NCBI RefSeq assembly: GCF_000381885.1 | Contig: NZ_KB907208.1 | Coordinates: 310,001 to 374,000 of the forward strand | From: Actinomadura atramentaria DSM 43919 | Lineage (GTDB): Bacteria > Actinomycetota > Actinomycetes > Streptosporangiales > Streptosporangiaceae | DNA: 64,000 nt | Direction of reading: 5' to 3' | In this document: piece after piece, positions 26,598 to 34,965 of the stretch | Position numbering within the stretch: the first letter of the stretch is position 1 | Layout: the number at the start of each line of letters is the position of its first letter | Notes under the pieces: generated by a model | Databases searched by the model: none | Told to the model about the DNA's origin: nothing | What the model saw: only the letters and a program-made list of their open reading frames with translations | Program-made: the position numbers and the translations under genes

Positions 26598-27131
26598 TCA
26601 GCACGGCCCTTCGTCCACGGACGTGCTGACGGAATGGCTCCACGGCTCGTCGTCGGTGAGCGACAGCTTGTCGTCCACTTCCACGGTGAGGCACACCGGG
26701 TTCTTGCCGGAACGGTTCGTCAGCTCGTATTTGCTCAGGCCCATCGGGCGGACCTTGACGTTCCCGTCGCCCTCTTCGGTGACGACGCGGTAGACGCGGG
26801 ACGTCGCCCCGTACGACGAGCCGAGCCCCGACGACGTCGCGTCCTGGCCCAGCCGCAGCGCCGCCGAATGCGCGACCATGCTGACCTTGGACGCCGAGTA
26901 GTCCCGCGAGCCCTCGTAACCCGTCATCGTGATGGCGAGGACCAGCAGTATCGCGCCGCTCACGAAATACCCGACGCGGCTCAGGCCGAGCGCGGTGTCG
27001 GACGGCTCGTTCGCCTCCGGATTCCGGTACTGCCAGGCGGCCGTCTTCCAGTAGATCTTCCGCTGGTCCATGAAACCGAGCACGAAGCACAGGACCGACA
27101 GGCCGACGACAAGGACGATGAGAGCGACCAT
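26598..27131 (-). CDS. Membrane protein with DUF6199-like loop and extracytoplasmic domain
   Basis: A 177-residue protein, ATG 27131 after GGAAGGA. Helix 1 (about 2-20), loop DQRKIYWKTAAWQYR...EANEPSD, helix 2 (about 50-67), then about 110 residues probably outside the cell, ending in a lone C-terminal Cys (VDEGPC). Paralogue of the next gene over its first 68 residues. No known function; the pair is probably co-transcribed. Confidence 0.68.
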   Translation of the reverse strand: MVALIVLVVGLSVLCFVLGFMDQRKIYWKTAAWQYRNPEANEPSDTALGLSRVGYFVSGAILLVLAITMTGYEGSRDYSASKVSMVAHSAALRLGQDATSSGLGSSYGATSRVYRVVTEEGDGNVKVRPMGLSKYELTNRSGKNPVCLTVEVDDKLSLTDDEPWSHSVSTSVDEGPC

Positions 27132-27231
27132 TGGCTCGTCCTTCCGATGGGGTCGTCTCCGGTCAGACGCGGCGCGTCATCGAACGGTTCGCTACGGTCG
27201 TGATATCGCCGTACGACGAGCTGGGGGACGG

Positions 27232-27798
27232 ATGAGCGACGAGACGGAACGCCTCACGGGCTTCCTGTACGAGATGGGCGTGCTCAAGCGCTACAAGCGC
27301 ACGGGCTGGCTCGTCGCCGGAGTCAACGATCCCGAGAGCATCGCGGACCACTCGTTCCGCGCCGCGCTCATCGCGAGCGTCCTGGCCGTCATGGAGGGCG
27401 CGAACCCGGAACGCGCCGCCATTCTGAGCCTTTTCCACGACACGCAGGAGACCCGCCTCACCGATCTGCCGCACTCGGCCCGTCCGTACGTGACGAAAGT
27501 CCCGAACGAGCAGGTCACGGCCCATCAGATGCGCGGCGTGCCGGAGCCGGTGGCCGCGATGGTCAGCGGCGTCGTGACGGAGTACGAGGCCGAGTCGAGC
27601 CCGGAGGCCCGCTGCGCCCGCGACGCGGACAAACTCGAATGCCTGATTCAGGCCGTCGAATACCGCGAGCACGGGAACAACAATACCCAGGGTTGGATCG
27701 ACACGGCCCTCGCCCAACTCCAGACGGAATCCGCCAAGCAGATCGCGGCGAAAGCCCTTACGACCCCGTCCCTCGAATGGGTGGCGGACACTCGGTGA
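27232..27798 (+). CDS. HD-domain hydrolase (YfbR/HDDC2-like 5'-nucleotidase)
   Basis: A 188-residue protein, ATG 27232. Metal ligands are visible: H40 in IADHSFRAA, H69-D70 in LFHDTQE, and the distal aspartate in RDADKLE (131-133). Length and motif spacing fit YfbR/HDDC2 proteins, which remove phosphate from (deoxy)nucleoside monophosphates. Its last 41 bases overlap the end of the convergent TetR gene. Confidence 0.82.
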   Translation: MSDETERLTGFLYEMGVLKRYKRTGWLVAGVNDPESIADHSFRAALIASVLAVMEGANPERAAILSLFHDTQETRLTDLPHSARPYVTKVPNEQVTAHQMRGVPEPVAAMVSGVVTEYEAESSPEARCARDADKLECLIQAVEYREHGNNNTQGWIDTALAQLQTESAKQIAAKALTTPSLEWVADTR

Positions 27799-28414
27799 GG
27801 GGACCGCGCAACGCGCTGTCCGGGGCGAGCAGGCCCATGCCGAACAGGTCGATGACCTGGTCGATCAGCGCGTCCGCCCGCGCGGCGTCGAGATAGCCGT
27901 CCACGAACATCTGCGAAAGGCCGTAGACCAGCGCCTGCGCGGCGACCAGGACGAGCGCCGGGTCCGCCGCGCGCAGCTCGCCGCGCCGCTGCGCGTCGGC
28001 GATCATCGCCGTGATGTCGTCGGTGAACGCGCGGTGCCCCTCGTCGAGGACGGGCGCGCGGTCGGCGTTGAACACCGCGCCGCGCAGCAGCGCGAACCGG
28101 TGCGGGTGGTCGAGCGCGTAGTGGACGAACGCGCGGCCCAGCGCGCGGAACGGCAGGGGGTCGTCCGAGTCCACCGCGGCGGTGTAGATCCGGGTGAAGT
28201 CCACGGCGACGGCCTCGGTGACGGCGGCCAGCAGCGCCGCCCGGTCGGGGAAGTGCCGGAACGGCGCGGAGGGGGAGACGCCCGCGCGGCGCGCGACCTC
28301 GCGGACGGTGACGGCGTCGGCCCCCGACTCGTCCAGCAGCCGGACGGCGTGCTCGATCAGCGTCTCCGGCAGGGAGCCGTGGTGGTAGGGCCGTCCGGCG
28401 GTCCGCGCGCTCAT
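27758..28414 (-). CDS. TetR family repressor next to carotenoid oxygenase
   Basis: A 218-residue protein; ATG 28414 chosen at MSARTAGRP, a usual TetR N-terminus (27 bp of upstream open frame would run toward the operator). The helix-turn-helix is VREVARRAGVSPSAPFRHFPD at about residues 36-57. The C-terminal ligand domain contains FALLRGAVF and AAQALVYGLSQMFVDG, a common TetR_C form. It is divergent from the carotenoid oxygenase gene with two palindromes between, so it probably represses that gene and itself. Confidence 0.85.
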   Translation of the reverse strand: MSARTAGRPYHHGSLPETLIEHAVRLLDESGADAVTVREVARRAGVSPSAPFRHFPDRAALLAAVTEAVAVDFTRIYTAAVDSDDPLPFRALGRAFVHYALDHPHRFALLRGAVFNADRAPVLDEGHRAFTDDITAMIADAQRRGELRAADPALVLVAAQALVYGLSQMFVDGYLDAARADALIDQVIDLFGMGLLAPDSALRGPLTECPPPIRGTGS

Positions 28415-28455
28415 ACGGCCAGTCGTACCACACCTTGACACCCGCTCCGCGGCCG

Positions 28456-28498
28456 GATGTAATCAATGCTCACATCAAATGTGTTCGCTGATCACATT
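28456..28498. promoter_or_regulatory. Two 21-bp imperfect palindromes: probable TetR operators
   Basis: Operator 1 is GATGT-N11-ACATC at 28456-28476; operator 2 is AATGTG-N9-CACATT at 28478-28498. They are the same length and start 22 bp apart, two turns of the helix, so two dimers would bind the same face. Operator 2 ends at the ribosome site (GGAG) of the oxygenase gene, so binding would block its transcription. Confidence 0.6.
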
Positions 28499-28507
28499 GG
28501 AGCGCGC

Positions 28508-29935
28508 ATGGACCTGCGGCACGGGGGCTGGGCCCGCGAAGTCGACGCCGAACTCCGCCCGACCCAGGGGAGCGTCCCGGACGGACTCGCCGGAACGCTC
28601 TACCGCAACGGCGCGGGCAACCACCTCTCGGACTACATGATCGACGGGGACGGCCTGGTCAGCGCCGTGACGTTCGCGCCCGGCGGCCCGGTGCGCGCCC
28701 GCTCCCGCTATGTGCGCACGCCGTCCTACCGGGCCGCCCTCGACACCCGCGAGGGCGACGGGCCGCCGCTGCGCCTCGGCGGCGCCAACGCCGCGGGCGG
28801 CCGGCTCCGCAACATGCTCAGCCCGCCGATCTCGCAGGCCAACACGTCCGTCGCGGTGATCGACGGGCGGCTGCTCGCGCTCTGGGAGGCCGACGAGCCG
28901 TGGGAACTGGTGCCCGGCTCGCTCGAAACCCTCGGCCGGTGCGACCTCGGCGGCGCGCTGGAACCGACCGGCCGCGCCGCCCGCCGCACCGGCCGCCCCT
29001 ACTCGGCGCACCCGTGCTGGGACGCGGCCACCGGTGAGGTGTGGAACTTCGGCTGCCTGTACGGGCCGACGCCGAACCTGCACATCTACCGCACTCCGCG
29101 CGTCGGGAGGACAGAACACGTCCGCACGATCCGCCTGCCGCGCCGCTTCATGGTCCACGACTTCGCGATGACGGCGACGCACCTCGTCTTCTGCCTCGGC
29201 CCCGTCATCCTCGACATGCGCGCGCTGCTCTCCGGCCGCGAACCGGCGTTCCACGCGATGCGCTGGCACGCGGACGAGCCGACGCGCATCCTGCTCGTCC
29301 CACGCGACGGCGGCCGCTTCCGCGTCATCGAAACGGACCCGTGGTTCCAGTGGCATTTCGCCGGGGCCTACGACGACGGCACCGACATCGTCTTCGACCT
29401 GGTGCGGTTCCGTTCCTGGTCGGTGATGCACGAGGCGCTCAGCAGCATGAGCCACCTGACGGACCCGTCCGGCTTCCCGATCGGCCGCCTGTGGCGCTAC
29501 CGCGTGGGCCCGTCCGGGAAAGTCGAGTCGCATCAGCTCCACCGCCTGCCGCTGGAATTCCCGACCATCGACCCCCGCCGCGCGGCCGGGACGCACCGCG
29601 ACGTCTACGGAGCCGCCGCCTGCGACCTGTCGTTCGGCGTGGCCTTCTCCGCGGTGGCCCGCTACGACACCGAAATCGGCGAGGCCGACGTCTTCGACTA
29701 CGGCGAGGGCTACATGGCGAGCGAGCCCCTGTTCGTCCCCCGCGACAAGGACGAATTGAACGACGAGGGCTGGCTGATCTCCTACGTCAACCACATCACC
29801 ACGGGTTCGACGGACATCGCGGTCTTCAACGCAAAGGCGGTAGCCGACGGCCCCGTCTGCACGCTGCCGGTACCGGAAAGCCTCGGCTACACCTTCCACG
29901 GCCAGTGGGTAGAACACCCCACGGCACGCCTCTGA
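28508..29935 (+). CDS. Carotenoid cleavage oxygenase (RPE65 family)
   Basis: A 475-residue protein. ATG 28508 follows GGAG by five bases; an earlier ATG at 28466 lies within the operator region. The four iron-binding histidines are seen at H168 (YSAHP), H217 (MVHDFAMT), H283 (WHFAGAY) and H464 (YTFHGQW), each in the typical beta-propeller setting. It should cleave a double bond of a carotenoid, apocarotenoid or stilbene-like compound with O2. No carotenoid synthesis genes lie nearby, so the substrate may come from elsewhere. Under control of the divergent TetR. Confidence 0.9.
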   Translation: MDLRHGGWAREVDAELRPTQGSVPDGLAGTLYRNGAGNHLSDYMIDGDGLVSAVTFAPGGPVRARSRYVRTPSYRAALDTREGDGPPLRLGGANAAGGRLRNMLSPPISQANTSVAVIDGRLLALWEADEPWELVPGSLETLGRCDLGGALEPTGRAARRTGRPYSAHPCWDAATGEVWNFGCLYGPTPNLHIYRTPRVGRTEHVRTIRLPRRFMVHDFAMTATHLVFCLGPVILDMRALLSGREPAFHAMRWHADEPTRILLVPRDGGRFRVIETDPWFQWHFAGAYDDGTDIVFDLVRFRSWSVMHEALSSMSHLTDPSGFPIGRLWRYRVGPSGKVESHQLHRLPLEFPTIDPRRAAGTHRDVYGAAACDLSFGVAFSAVARYDTEIGEADVFDYGEGYMASEPLFVPRDKDELNDEGWLISYVNHITTGSTDIAVFNAKAVADGPVCTLPVPESLGYTFHGQWVEHPTARL

Positions 29936-29993
29936 CGCCATCCGCCACCGTCACCGCCGCCGCACGATCTCAACGAACCGGGAGCCCCACGCG

Positions 29994-30860
29994 ATGGCCG
30001 CCACCCAACGAATCACGTCATTCCAACGAGCCGGCCTGACCTTCGACGTCACCGACCAAGGCCCACTGGACGGGGAGGTGATCATCCTCCTCCACGGCTT
30101 CCCGCAGTCGTCCTCGTCCTGGAACGAACTGGCCCCCCTTCTCCACGCCGAGGGCTACCGCACCCTGGCCCCCAACCAGCGCGGCTACTCCCCAAGAGCA
30201 AGACCGAAAGGCAGACTCGCCTACCGCTTGAAAGCCACCACCGAAGACGCCCTAGCGTTGATCAATGTGGTGGGCCAAGGCCACCCGGTCCACGTAATAG
30301 GCCACGACTGGGGCGCAGCCGTGGCCTGGTCCCTAGCCTCAACTCACCCAGAGGCCGTAAAAACCCTGACGGCCCTCTCAGTCCCACACCCGGCAGCGTT
30401 CATGCGCTCCCTCTTCACCAGCACCCAGTTCTTGCGGTCCTGGTACATGTTCGCCTTCCAGATCCCCTGGCTCCCGGAGCAAGTGGCCCTCTGGCTGGCC
30501 AGAACATCAAGACCCCGCATGATCACCGGCATGGCGGCCACCGGCCAGACAGCGGTGAACGCGGCCCGCGACATCGACTACATGACAACCCCAGGCACCC
30601 TGACGGCCGCCATGAACTGGTACCGAGCCATGCCCTTCGGCTCCCCCTCCCAACTAAGGAGGATCAAGGTCCCCACCCTCTACATCTACAGCGACAAAGA
30701 CACAGCCCTAGGCCCCAAAGCAGCCAAACTAACGGCCAACTACATAACGGCCCCCTACACCTTCCACACCCTCAAGGGCATAGGCCACTGGATCCCAGAA
30801 CAGGCCCCCAAGGAGGTAGCCGCCCTACTCCACCCCCACCTATCCCGCCACCACACCTGA
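29994..30860 (+). CDS. Alpha/beta hydrolase, epoxide hydrolase-like
   Basis: A 288-residue protein. The oxyanion motif HGFP is at 34-37, the nucleophile aspartate is D105 in GHDWGA, the acid lies in YIYSDKDTALG and the base histidine in GIGHWIPEQAP. An Asp nucleophile points to epoxide hydrolase or haloalkane dehalogenase rather than esterase. It lies 58 bp after the carotenoid oxygenase gene and could share its transcript, acting on an oxidised product (inference). Codon use is odd for the window: AGA, AGG, CTA and ATA are frequent, which suggests recent acquisition or relaxed selection. Confidence 0.85.
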   Translation: MAATQRITSFQRAGLTFDVTDQGPLDGEVIILLHGFPQSSSSWNELAPLLHAEGYRTLAPNQRGYSPRARPKGRLAYRLKATTEDALALINVVGQGHPVHVIGHDWGAAVAWSLASTHPEAVKTLTALSVPHPAAFMRSLFTSTQFLRSWYMFAFQIPWLPEQVALWLARTSRPRMITGMAATGQTAVNAARDIDYMTTPGTLTAAMNWYRAMPFGSPSQLRRIKVPTLYIYSDKDTALGPKAAKLTANYITAPYTFHTLKGIGHWIPEQAPKEVAALLHPHLSRHHT

Positions 30861-30954
30861 CCCCAACACGCACCCGGCCACCTCCAAAGACCAGGCACCA
30901 AAGCCGCGCCAGAAGTCCCCTCGCCCCGGCAGGCCGCCACCACTGACGCCGAAC

Positions 30955-30986
30955 CGTCTCCCAGCCAAACGGGGGCCTGGGAGACG
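30955..30986. terminator. Hairpin between convergent hydrolase and DinB-like genes
   Basis: CGTCTCCCAG (30955-30964) pairs perfectly with CTGGGAGACG (30977-30986), a 10-bp stem. The hairpin is symmetrical and can serve both convergent genes. The rest of 30861-31056 shows no gene. Confidence 0.55.
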
Positions 30987-31056
30987 ACCACGCGCGCCAA
31001 CACCACCGACCGAACGCCAGCCACCGAGGCCCGCCCTCGCGAGGCCGTGGCCGCGG

Positions 31057-31590
31057 CTACTCTCCAGTCGCCCCGTCGATCCGTTCGCGTAGCAGATCCG
31101 CATGCCCGTTGTGCCGCGCATACTCCTCGATCATGTGCGTAAGAACCCACCGCAGCGAGTACGCGGACCCGTTCCGCCGATGCACCCCGGCGACGTCCAG
31201 CGATTCAGCCGAAGCCACGACCTCCCGAGACCGCGCACATGCCTCGCGCCACAACCGAAACGCCTCGTCGGGATCAGCATCGTCGACCGCGAAGTCAACG
31301 TCCTGCCGACGATCGTCAGCCCAATAGAACGGCCGAACGTCCTCGCCGCCCACGACGCCCAGAAACCAACCCCGCTCGACGTCGGTCATATGCCGAACGA
31401 GCCCGAGCAGCGACAGCTCCGAAGGCGGCACAGCCCGCACCCGAAGCTGCGCCGCGCTCAACCCAGAGCACTTCCAAGCCAACGTCTCCCGCTGATACTC
31501 CAGGAACCCGCACAAGACCGCCCGCTCATCCCCCTCATGCGGCGGATCAACCCGCAAGTCCTCACCCACGCACCCATCATCCCAGCCCAC
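31057..31590 (-). CDS. DinB/DUF664 family protein
   Basis: A 177-residue protein with a GTG start at 31590; a second in-frame GTG at 31569 is possible, and neither has a clear ribosome site. The four-helix DinB fold is suggested by LSLLGLVRHMTDVERGWF, a conserved first metal histidine, and the distal WVLTHMIEEYARHNGHAD with two histidines. DUF664 members include thiol-dependent (mycothiol, bacillithiol) transferases. The exact reaction cannot be assigned. Confidence 0.8.
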   Translation of the reverse strand: MGWDDGCVGEDLRVDPPHEGDERAVLCGFLEYQRETLAWKCSGLSAAQLRVRAVPPSELSLLGLVRHMTDVERGWFLGVVGGEDVRPFYWADDRRQDVDFAVDDADPDEAFRLWREACARSREVVASAESLDVAGVHRRNGSAYSLRWVLTHMIEEYARHNGHADLLRERIDGATGE

Positions 31591-31768
31591 ACGCGCCCAA
31601 GCGACCGCTCAAAGACCCAGCCCGCAACCGCCCACCCACCCACCCACCCAGCGCCAGGCACCAACACCGCAATACGTCAACTGCGATGCCCACCGATCAG
31701 GTGTAAATACTCTCTTATTACTCGCATGAGTCTTGCTGAAGTCGCCGGGCCACGCTCGACGCAACTCG

Positions 31769-32875
31769 TCACACAGTGCGTGGTCTTCGGGCGAGAAGGT
31801 TTCGCAGCTGGCCTTCCGCCGTACGGCCAGCTCTGCTGAAGACTTCCATCTGCGGTTCCGAGAGGGTCTTCGAGCCAAGCCCTGACAAGGCAAGGACTGC
31901 GGCGAGTGTCTGTTCTTGGCCAGCGCGCAGTTGTGCGCGCACGACGGAGTGCGCTAGGACGTCTCGGGCCGCGTAGGAATCGGTGGAGGCGACCTGGACG
32001 GTCGCGTCCCGCAGTTCGGCGGTGCCGCAATGGGGCCTGTTGGTCGTCAGGTCGAGGGTGGCCAGGGCGAGGCGGGTCCGGAATGCCGCGGTTGTTGGTT
32101 CATACCGGCCGATCAGGGTGAGCGTTTGGGACACGACATGATCCAACGCCGACGGGGCCTTCGGGTGACAGGAGATGAGCAGGATTTCCGCGACCGCCGT
32201 CTCCCAAGGTTCGGTGGGAGAGCTGGATTCGACCGTCTCGATGGCCTGTTGGGTGCGACCTTGTTCGAGTAGCGACATGATCTTGATCTGGCGGCCGTCG
32301 AGGAGGCGGTTGCCGATGCCGCGGTGTGTGGCCAGGGCGTCGGCGGCTTCGATCCAGCGGCCTTGACGGGCCAGTGCTCGGGCTCCGTCGGTGAGGACGG
32401 TGATCCAGAGTTCGGTGCAGATCTTGCGGTGGTCGTCGTCGGTCTGGATCAGTGGGCCGAAGTCGATGTCGTGGTCAGCAATGACGGTCGTGCCGCGTTG
32501 CTGGGCTGCCTGGTAGAGCCGTTGAAGGATGTCGAAGGCGCTGCCTCCGTCGCCTTCCCGGATGAGCAGCCGGGCGATGTTGACCAGTGGCATCAGCGCC
32601 ATCACGGCGGTGTCCTGGTCGAGGTGGCCGGCTTCGGCGAAGATCCGGTGTTGTCGCCAGCACAGGGCGGCAGCGAGGTCGGGGAGTCCGACGTCGCTGG
32701 CGATGAGGGCGGCGTAGTTGAGGACGCCGCTGGCGCGGGCCACCAGCTGGTGGTGGCCCGCGTCGGGCGGTTGGACAGTCAGCGCAGTGAGTTTGGTGAT
32801 GCGGTCAGTCAGGGGAAGGCCGGGTGGTTTGGGACGGCACACCAGCGGGATCATGCTGGCGATCACGGGATTCAT
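31769..32875 (-). CDS. Helical-repeat protein at end of lanthipeptide operon
   Basis: A 368-residue protein; ATG 32875 follows GGGGAG. The whole length is helical with TPR-like spacing (LPLVNIARLLIREGDGGSAF, ALARQGRWIEAADALATH, MSLLEQGRTQQAIETVE), and it lacks any DNA-binding domain. It recalls the C-terminal half of XRE regulators such as the one at 38481. Only 15 bp separate it from the methyltransferase gene, so it belongs to the lanthipeptide operon. Possible roles are regulation, scaffolding of the modification enzymes, or immunity; none can be shown from sequence. Confidence 0.6.
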   Translation of the reverse strand: MNPVIASMIPLVCRPKPPGLPLTDRITKLTALTVQPPDAGHHQLVARASGVLNYAALIASDVGLPDLAAALCWRQHRIFAEAGHLDQDTAVMALMPLVNIARLLIREGDGGSAFDILQRLYQAAQQRGTTVIADHDIDFGPLIQTDDDHRKICTELWITVLTDGARALARQGRWIEAADALATHRGIGNRLLDGRQIKIMSLLEQGRTQQAIETVESSSPTEPWETAVAEILLISCHPKAPSALDHVVSQTLTLIGRYEPTTAAFRTRLALATLDLTTNRPHCGTAELRDATVQVASTDSYAARDVLAHSVVRAQLRAGQEQTLAAVLALSGLGSKTLSEPQMEVFSRAGRTAEGQLRNLLARRPRTV

Positions 32876-32890
32876 CGCGCTGCTCCCCTG

Positions 32891-34927
32891 CTACGTCCAG
32901 TCGACAACGAGACGGCTGTAGGTCTTGTCGATGATGAAGCGCGGGTCGGTGCTCTTGAGCAGGTCGCGTCGGTCGGCGGTGGCCATGCGGAAGCCGGGCT
33001 CGGGCGCGCTGTTGCCGTAGTCGCGGTCCCACTCGGTGATCGCGGAGACGACCTGCTCGGCGAGTTCCTGGCCTCCGGTGCCGTGGCCGATGACGCCGAT
33101 CTCCCAGTACCGTCCATCGCCGTCTTCTCCTTCGCGGACGGTGAGGTAGGCGAGGGCCCCGCCGTCGAGAGCGGCCATGGACCCCCAGCCGAAGTGCGGG
33201 GTGAAGCCGGGCCGCTGGCCGGGCATGCGGGACAGGCCGTTGGGCAGGGCGCACGCCAGCCACAGGTAGACCCACTGCCAGGGTGAGCCCTGCCGGAACT
33301 TCACGCCGGTGTAGATCTTGTGGGCGGGCGTGTCGAGAATGGTGCGCATCGCCTCCCGGTCCACCTGCTGCTCGCTGAAGGTTTCCAGGCGGACGTTCCC
33401 TTCTCCCTCGTGCGGTACGAGGGTGTAGATGTCGTCGCAAACGCCCCTGCGCAGAGGGACGAAGGTCGCCATCTCGCACGACACGGTCTTCCAGGTGTCG
33501 CCGTCGGCCTCGAACGCGAACGAGCGGGAGATGCTGCCGCGAATCCGCATGGGGATGACGAGCCGTCCACCGGGGACGAGCTGGTCCAGGACTCTGGACG
33601 GGACGTCGCCGGCGCCGACGGTGAACTGGATGCGGTCGTAGGGACCGTGTTCGGGGAGTCCGGCCGCGCCGTCGGCCAGCAGCGCGGTGACGTTGTGGGC
33701 CCCGGCGTCGGTCAGGTTGGCGGCGGCGTTGGCGACGAGGTCGGCGTCGACGTCCACGGTCCAGACCTTGCCGCCGGGTGCGACCAGGCGGCCGAGGAGA
33801 GCGGCGTTGTAGCCGGTCGCGGCTCCGGCCTCCAGGACGTTGTGGCCGGGCCGGGCGTCGAGCTGCTCCAGCTGGGTGGCGACGATGGACGGCGCGGAAA
33901 TGCAGGAGATCATCTCGCCGTCGGTGTCGTGCTTGATCGCGATGGCGTCATTGACGTACGCGGCTTCGGGGTCGGCGTCCGGCACGAAGGCGTGGCGTTC
34001 GGTGCGGCAGAACGCCTCGATGATCGCGGGAGCGCGGAGGTGGCCGGACTCGGTGAGCCTGGTGACCATGGCGTCGCGCAGGTCAGCGGTGGTGGTGATG
34101 GTGGTCTCCATGGTCGTGAGGTTAGGGGCGGTGGTGCTGGTCGAGCCGGTGAACGCGGCGGACGGTTCGTCATCGGTGAAGGCGACCTGCCGCGCGAGCC
34201 ACGCCGCGGCTGCCTGTTCGGCGACCGGCACCGCGGCCCGGTTGAACGCGAAGACGATGTGGTGGGCGAGGACGGCCCGCAGGCCGCGCGTCAGCCGGCC
34301 GTGGCGGGCGAGCCGCGCAAGACGGCTGCCCGCGTCGGCGAAAGCGGCGACGCGTTCGCGCCAGCCCGGCTCGGCGGTATCTCGCTGGGCGGCGTCGGCG
34401 TTCATGAGGCGGCGCATCGCGGTGATCGCCGTCCCGCTGGTCAGGGTGTCGGGCGGGTCGATCGTCGGTCGGTGACGCGCGAACCTCGCCCACACGTCGC
34501 CGATCTCGAAAGGGTCGAGACCGGCGGCGCGGTGCATGGACGACAGCAGCAAAACGCAGCGTTCCCGGGCGTAAGGGCTGCCGGTCTCCGCCAGGGCCGC
34601 GGGGCTGTCGGCACAGAACAGATCGTGAGCGACGGTCATGCCGTGCGGGCCGCCGAACGCGTCGGTCTCGGGCTCGTAGACACCCCCGACCCAGTCGGCC
34701 GCCACCTCGTCGGCGACAAGGTGGTTGAGCAAGTCCCTGGCGGATCGGTCGGTGCGCAGTCGGAGCATGCCCTCCTTGCGCAAGAAGTGGAACCGGTGTT
34801 CGGACAGGGCGGCGGCGAGCGCGGTGGCGTCCTGCGGACTCGGCCCGTTGCCGCCTGGGAAGGAGACGGTGGCGTGCCACCAATCCTGTTCCGCGAGGAG
34901 AGGCAGGTTCTCGTCGTTCCAGTTCAT
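32891..34927 (-). CDS. LanB elimination domain fused to FxLD-system PIMT-like methyltransferase
   Basis: A 678-residue fusion, ATG 34927. Residues 1 to about 265 are a thiopeptide-type/SpaB_C elimination domain (DWWHATVSFPGG, LRKEGMLRLRT, HDLFCADSPAAL), which in class I lanthipeptide synthesis removes glutamate from glutamylated Ser/Thr. From about residue 273 follows a protein-L-isoaspartate O-methyltransferase-like domain, with VLEAGAATG at 364-372 as SAM motif I and the upstream RHAFVPD typical of this family. This matches the FxLD-system methyltransferase group. Related lanthipeptide PIMT homologues methylate a core aspartate to make aspartimide or isoaspartate. The last ~130 residues (from TGVKFRQGSPWQWV on) form a further conserved region. 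It lies 38 bp downstream of lanC. Confidence 0.85.
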   Translation of the reverse strand: MNWNDENLPLLAEQDWWHATVSFPGGNGPSPQDATALAAALSEHRFHFLRKEGMLRLRTDRSARDLLNHLVADEVAADWVGGVYEPETDAFGGPHGMTVAHDLFCADSPAALAETGSPYARERCVLLLSSMHRAAGLDPFEIGDVWARFARHRPTIDPPDTLTSGTAITAMRRLMNADAAQRDTAEPGWRERVAAFADAGSRLARLARHGRLTRGLRAVLAHHIVFAFNRAAVPVAEQAAAAWLARQVAFTDDEPSAAFTGSTSTTAPNLTTMETTITTTADLRDAMVTRLTESGHLRAPAIIEAFCRTERHAFVPDADPEAAYVNDAIAIKHDTDGEMISCISAPSIVATQLEQLDARPGHNVLEAGAATGYNAALLGRLVAPGGKVWTVDVDADLVANAAANLTDAGAHNVTALLADGAAGLPEHGPYDRIQFTVGAGDVPSRVLDQLVPGGRLVIPMRIRGSISRSFAFEADGDTWKTVSCEMATFVPLRRGVCDDIYTLVPHEGEGNVRLETFSEQQVDREAMRTILDTPAHKIYTGVKFRQGSPWQWVYLWLACALPNGLSRMPGQRPGFTPHFGWGSMAALDGGALAYLTVREGEDGDGRYWEIGVIGHGTGGQELAEQVVSAITEWDRDYGNSAPEPGFRMATADRRDLLKSTDPRFIIDKTYSRLVVDWT

Positions 34928-34965
34928 GCGTCGTGTTCGCTCCAGCTCAGTGAGTAGGCGGGCGG

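Noticed and set aside
30755-31150. 131-codon minus-strand frame upstream of the DinB-like gene's end
   Set aside because: It covers the terminator hairpin and overlaps the DinB gene in another frame; the composition is Gly/Trp/Arg noise.
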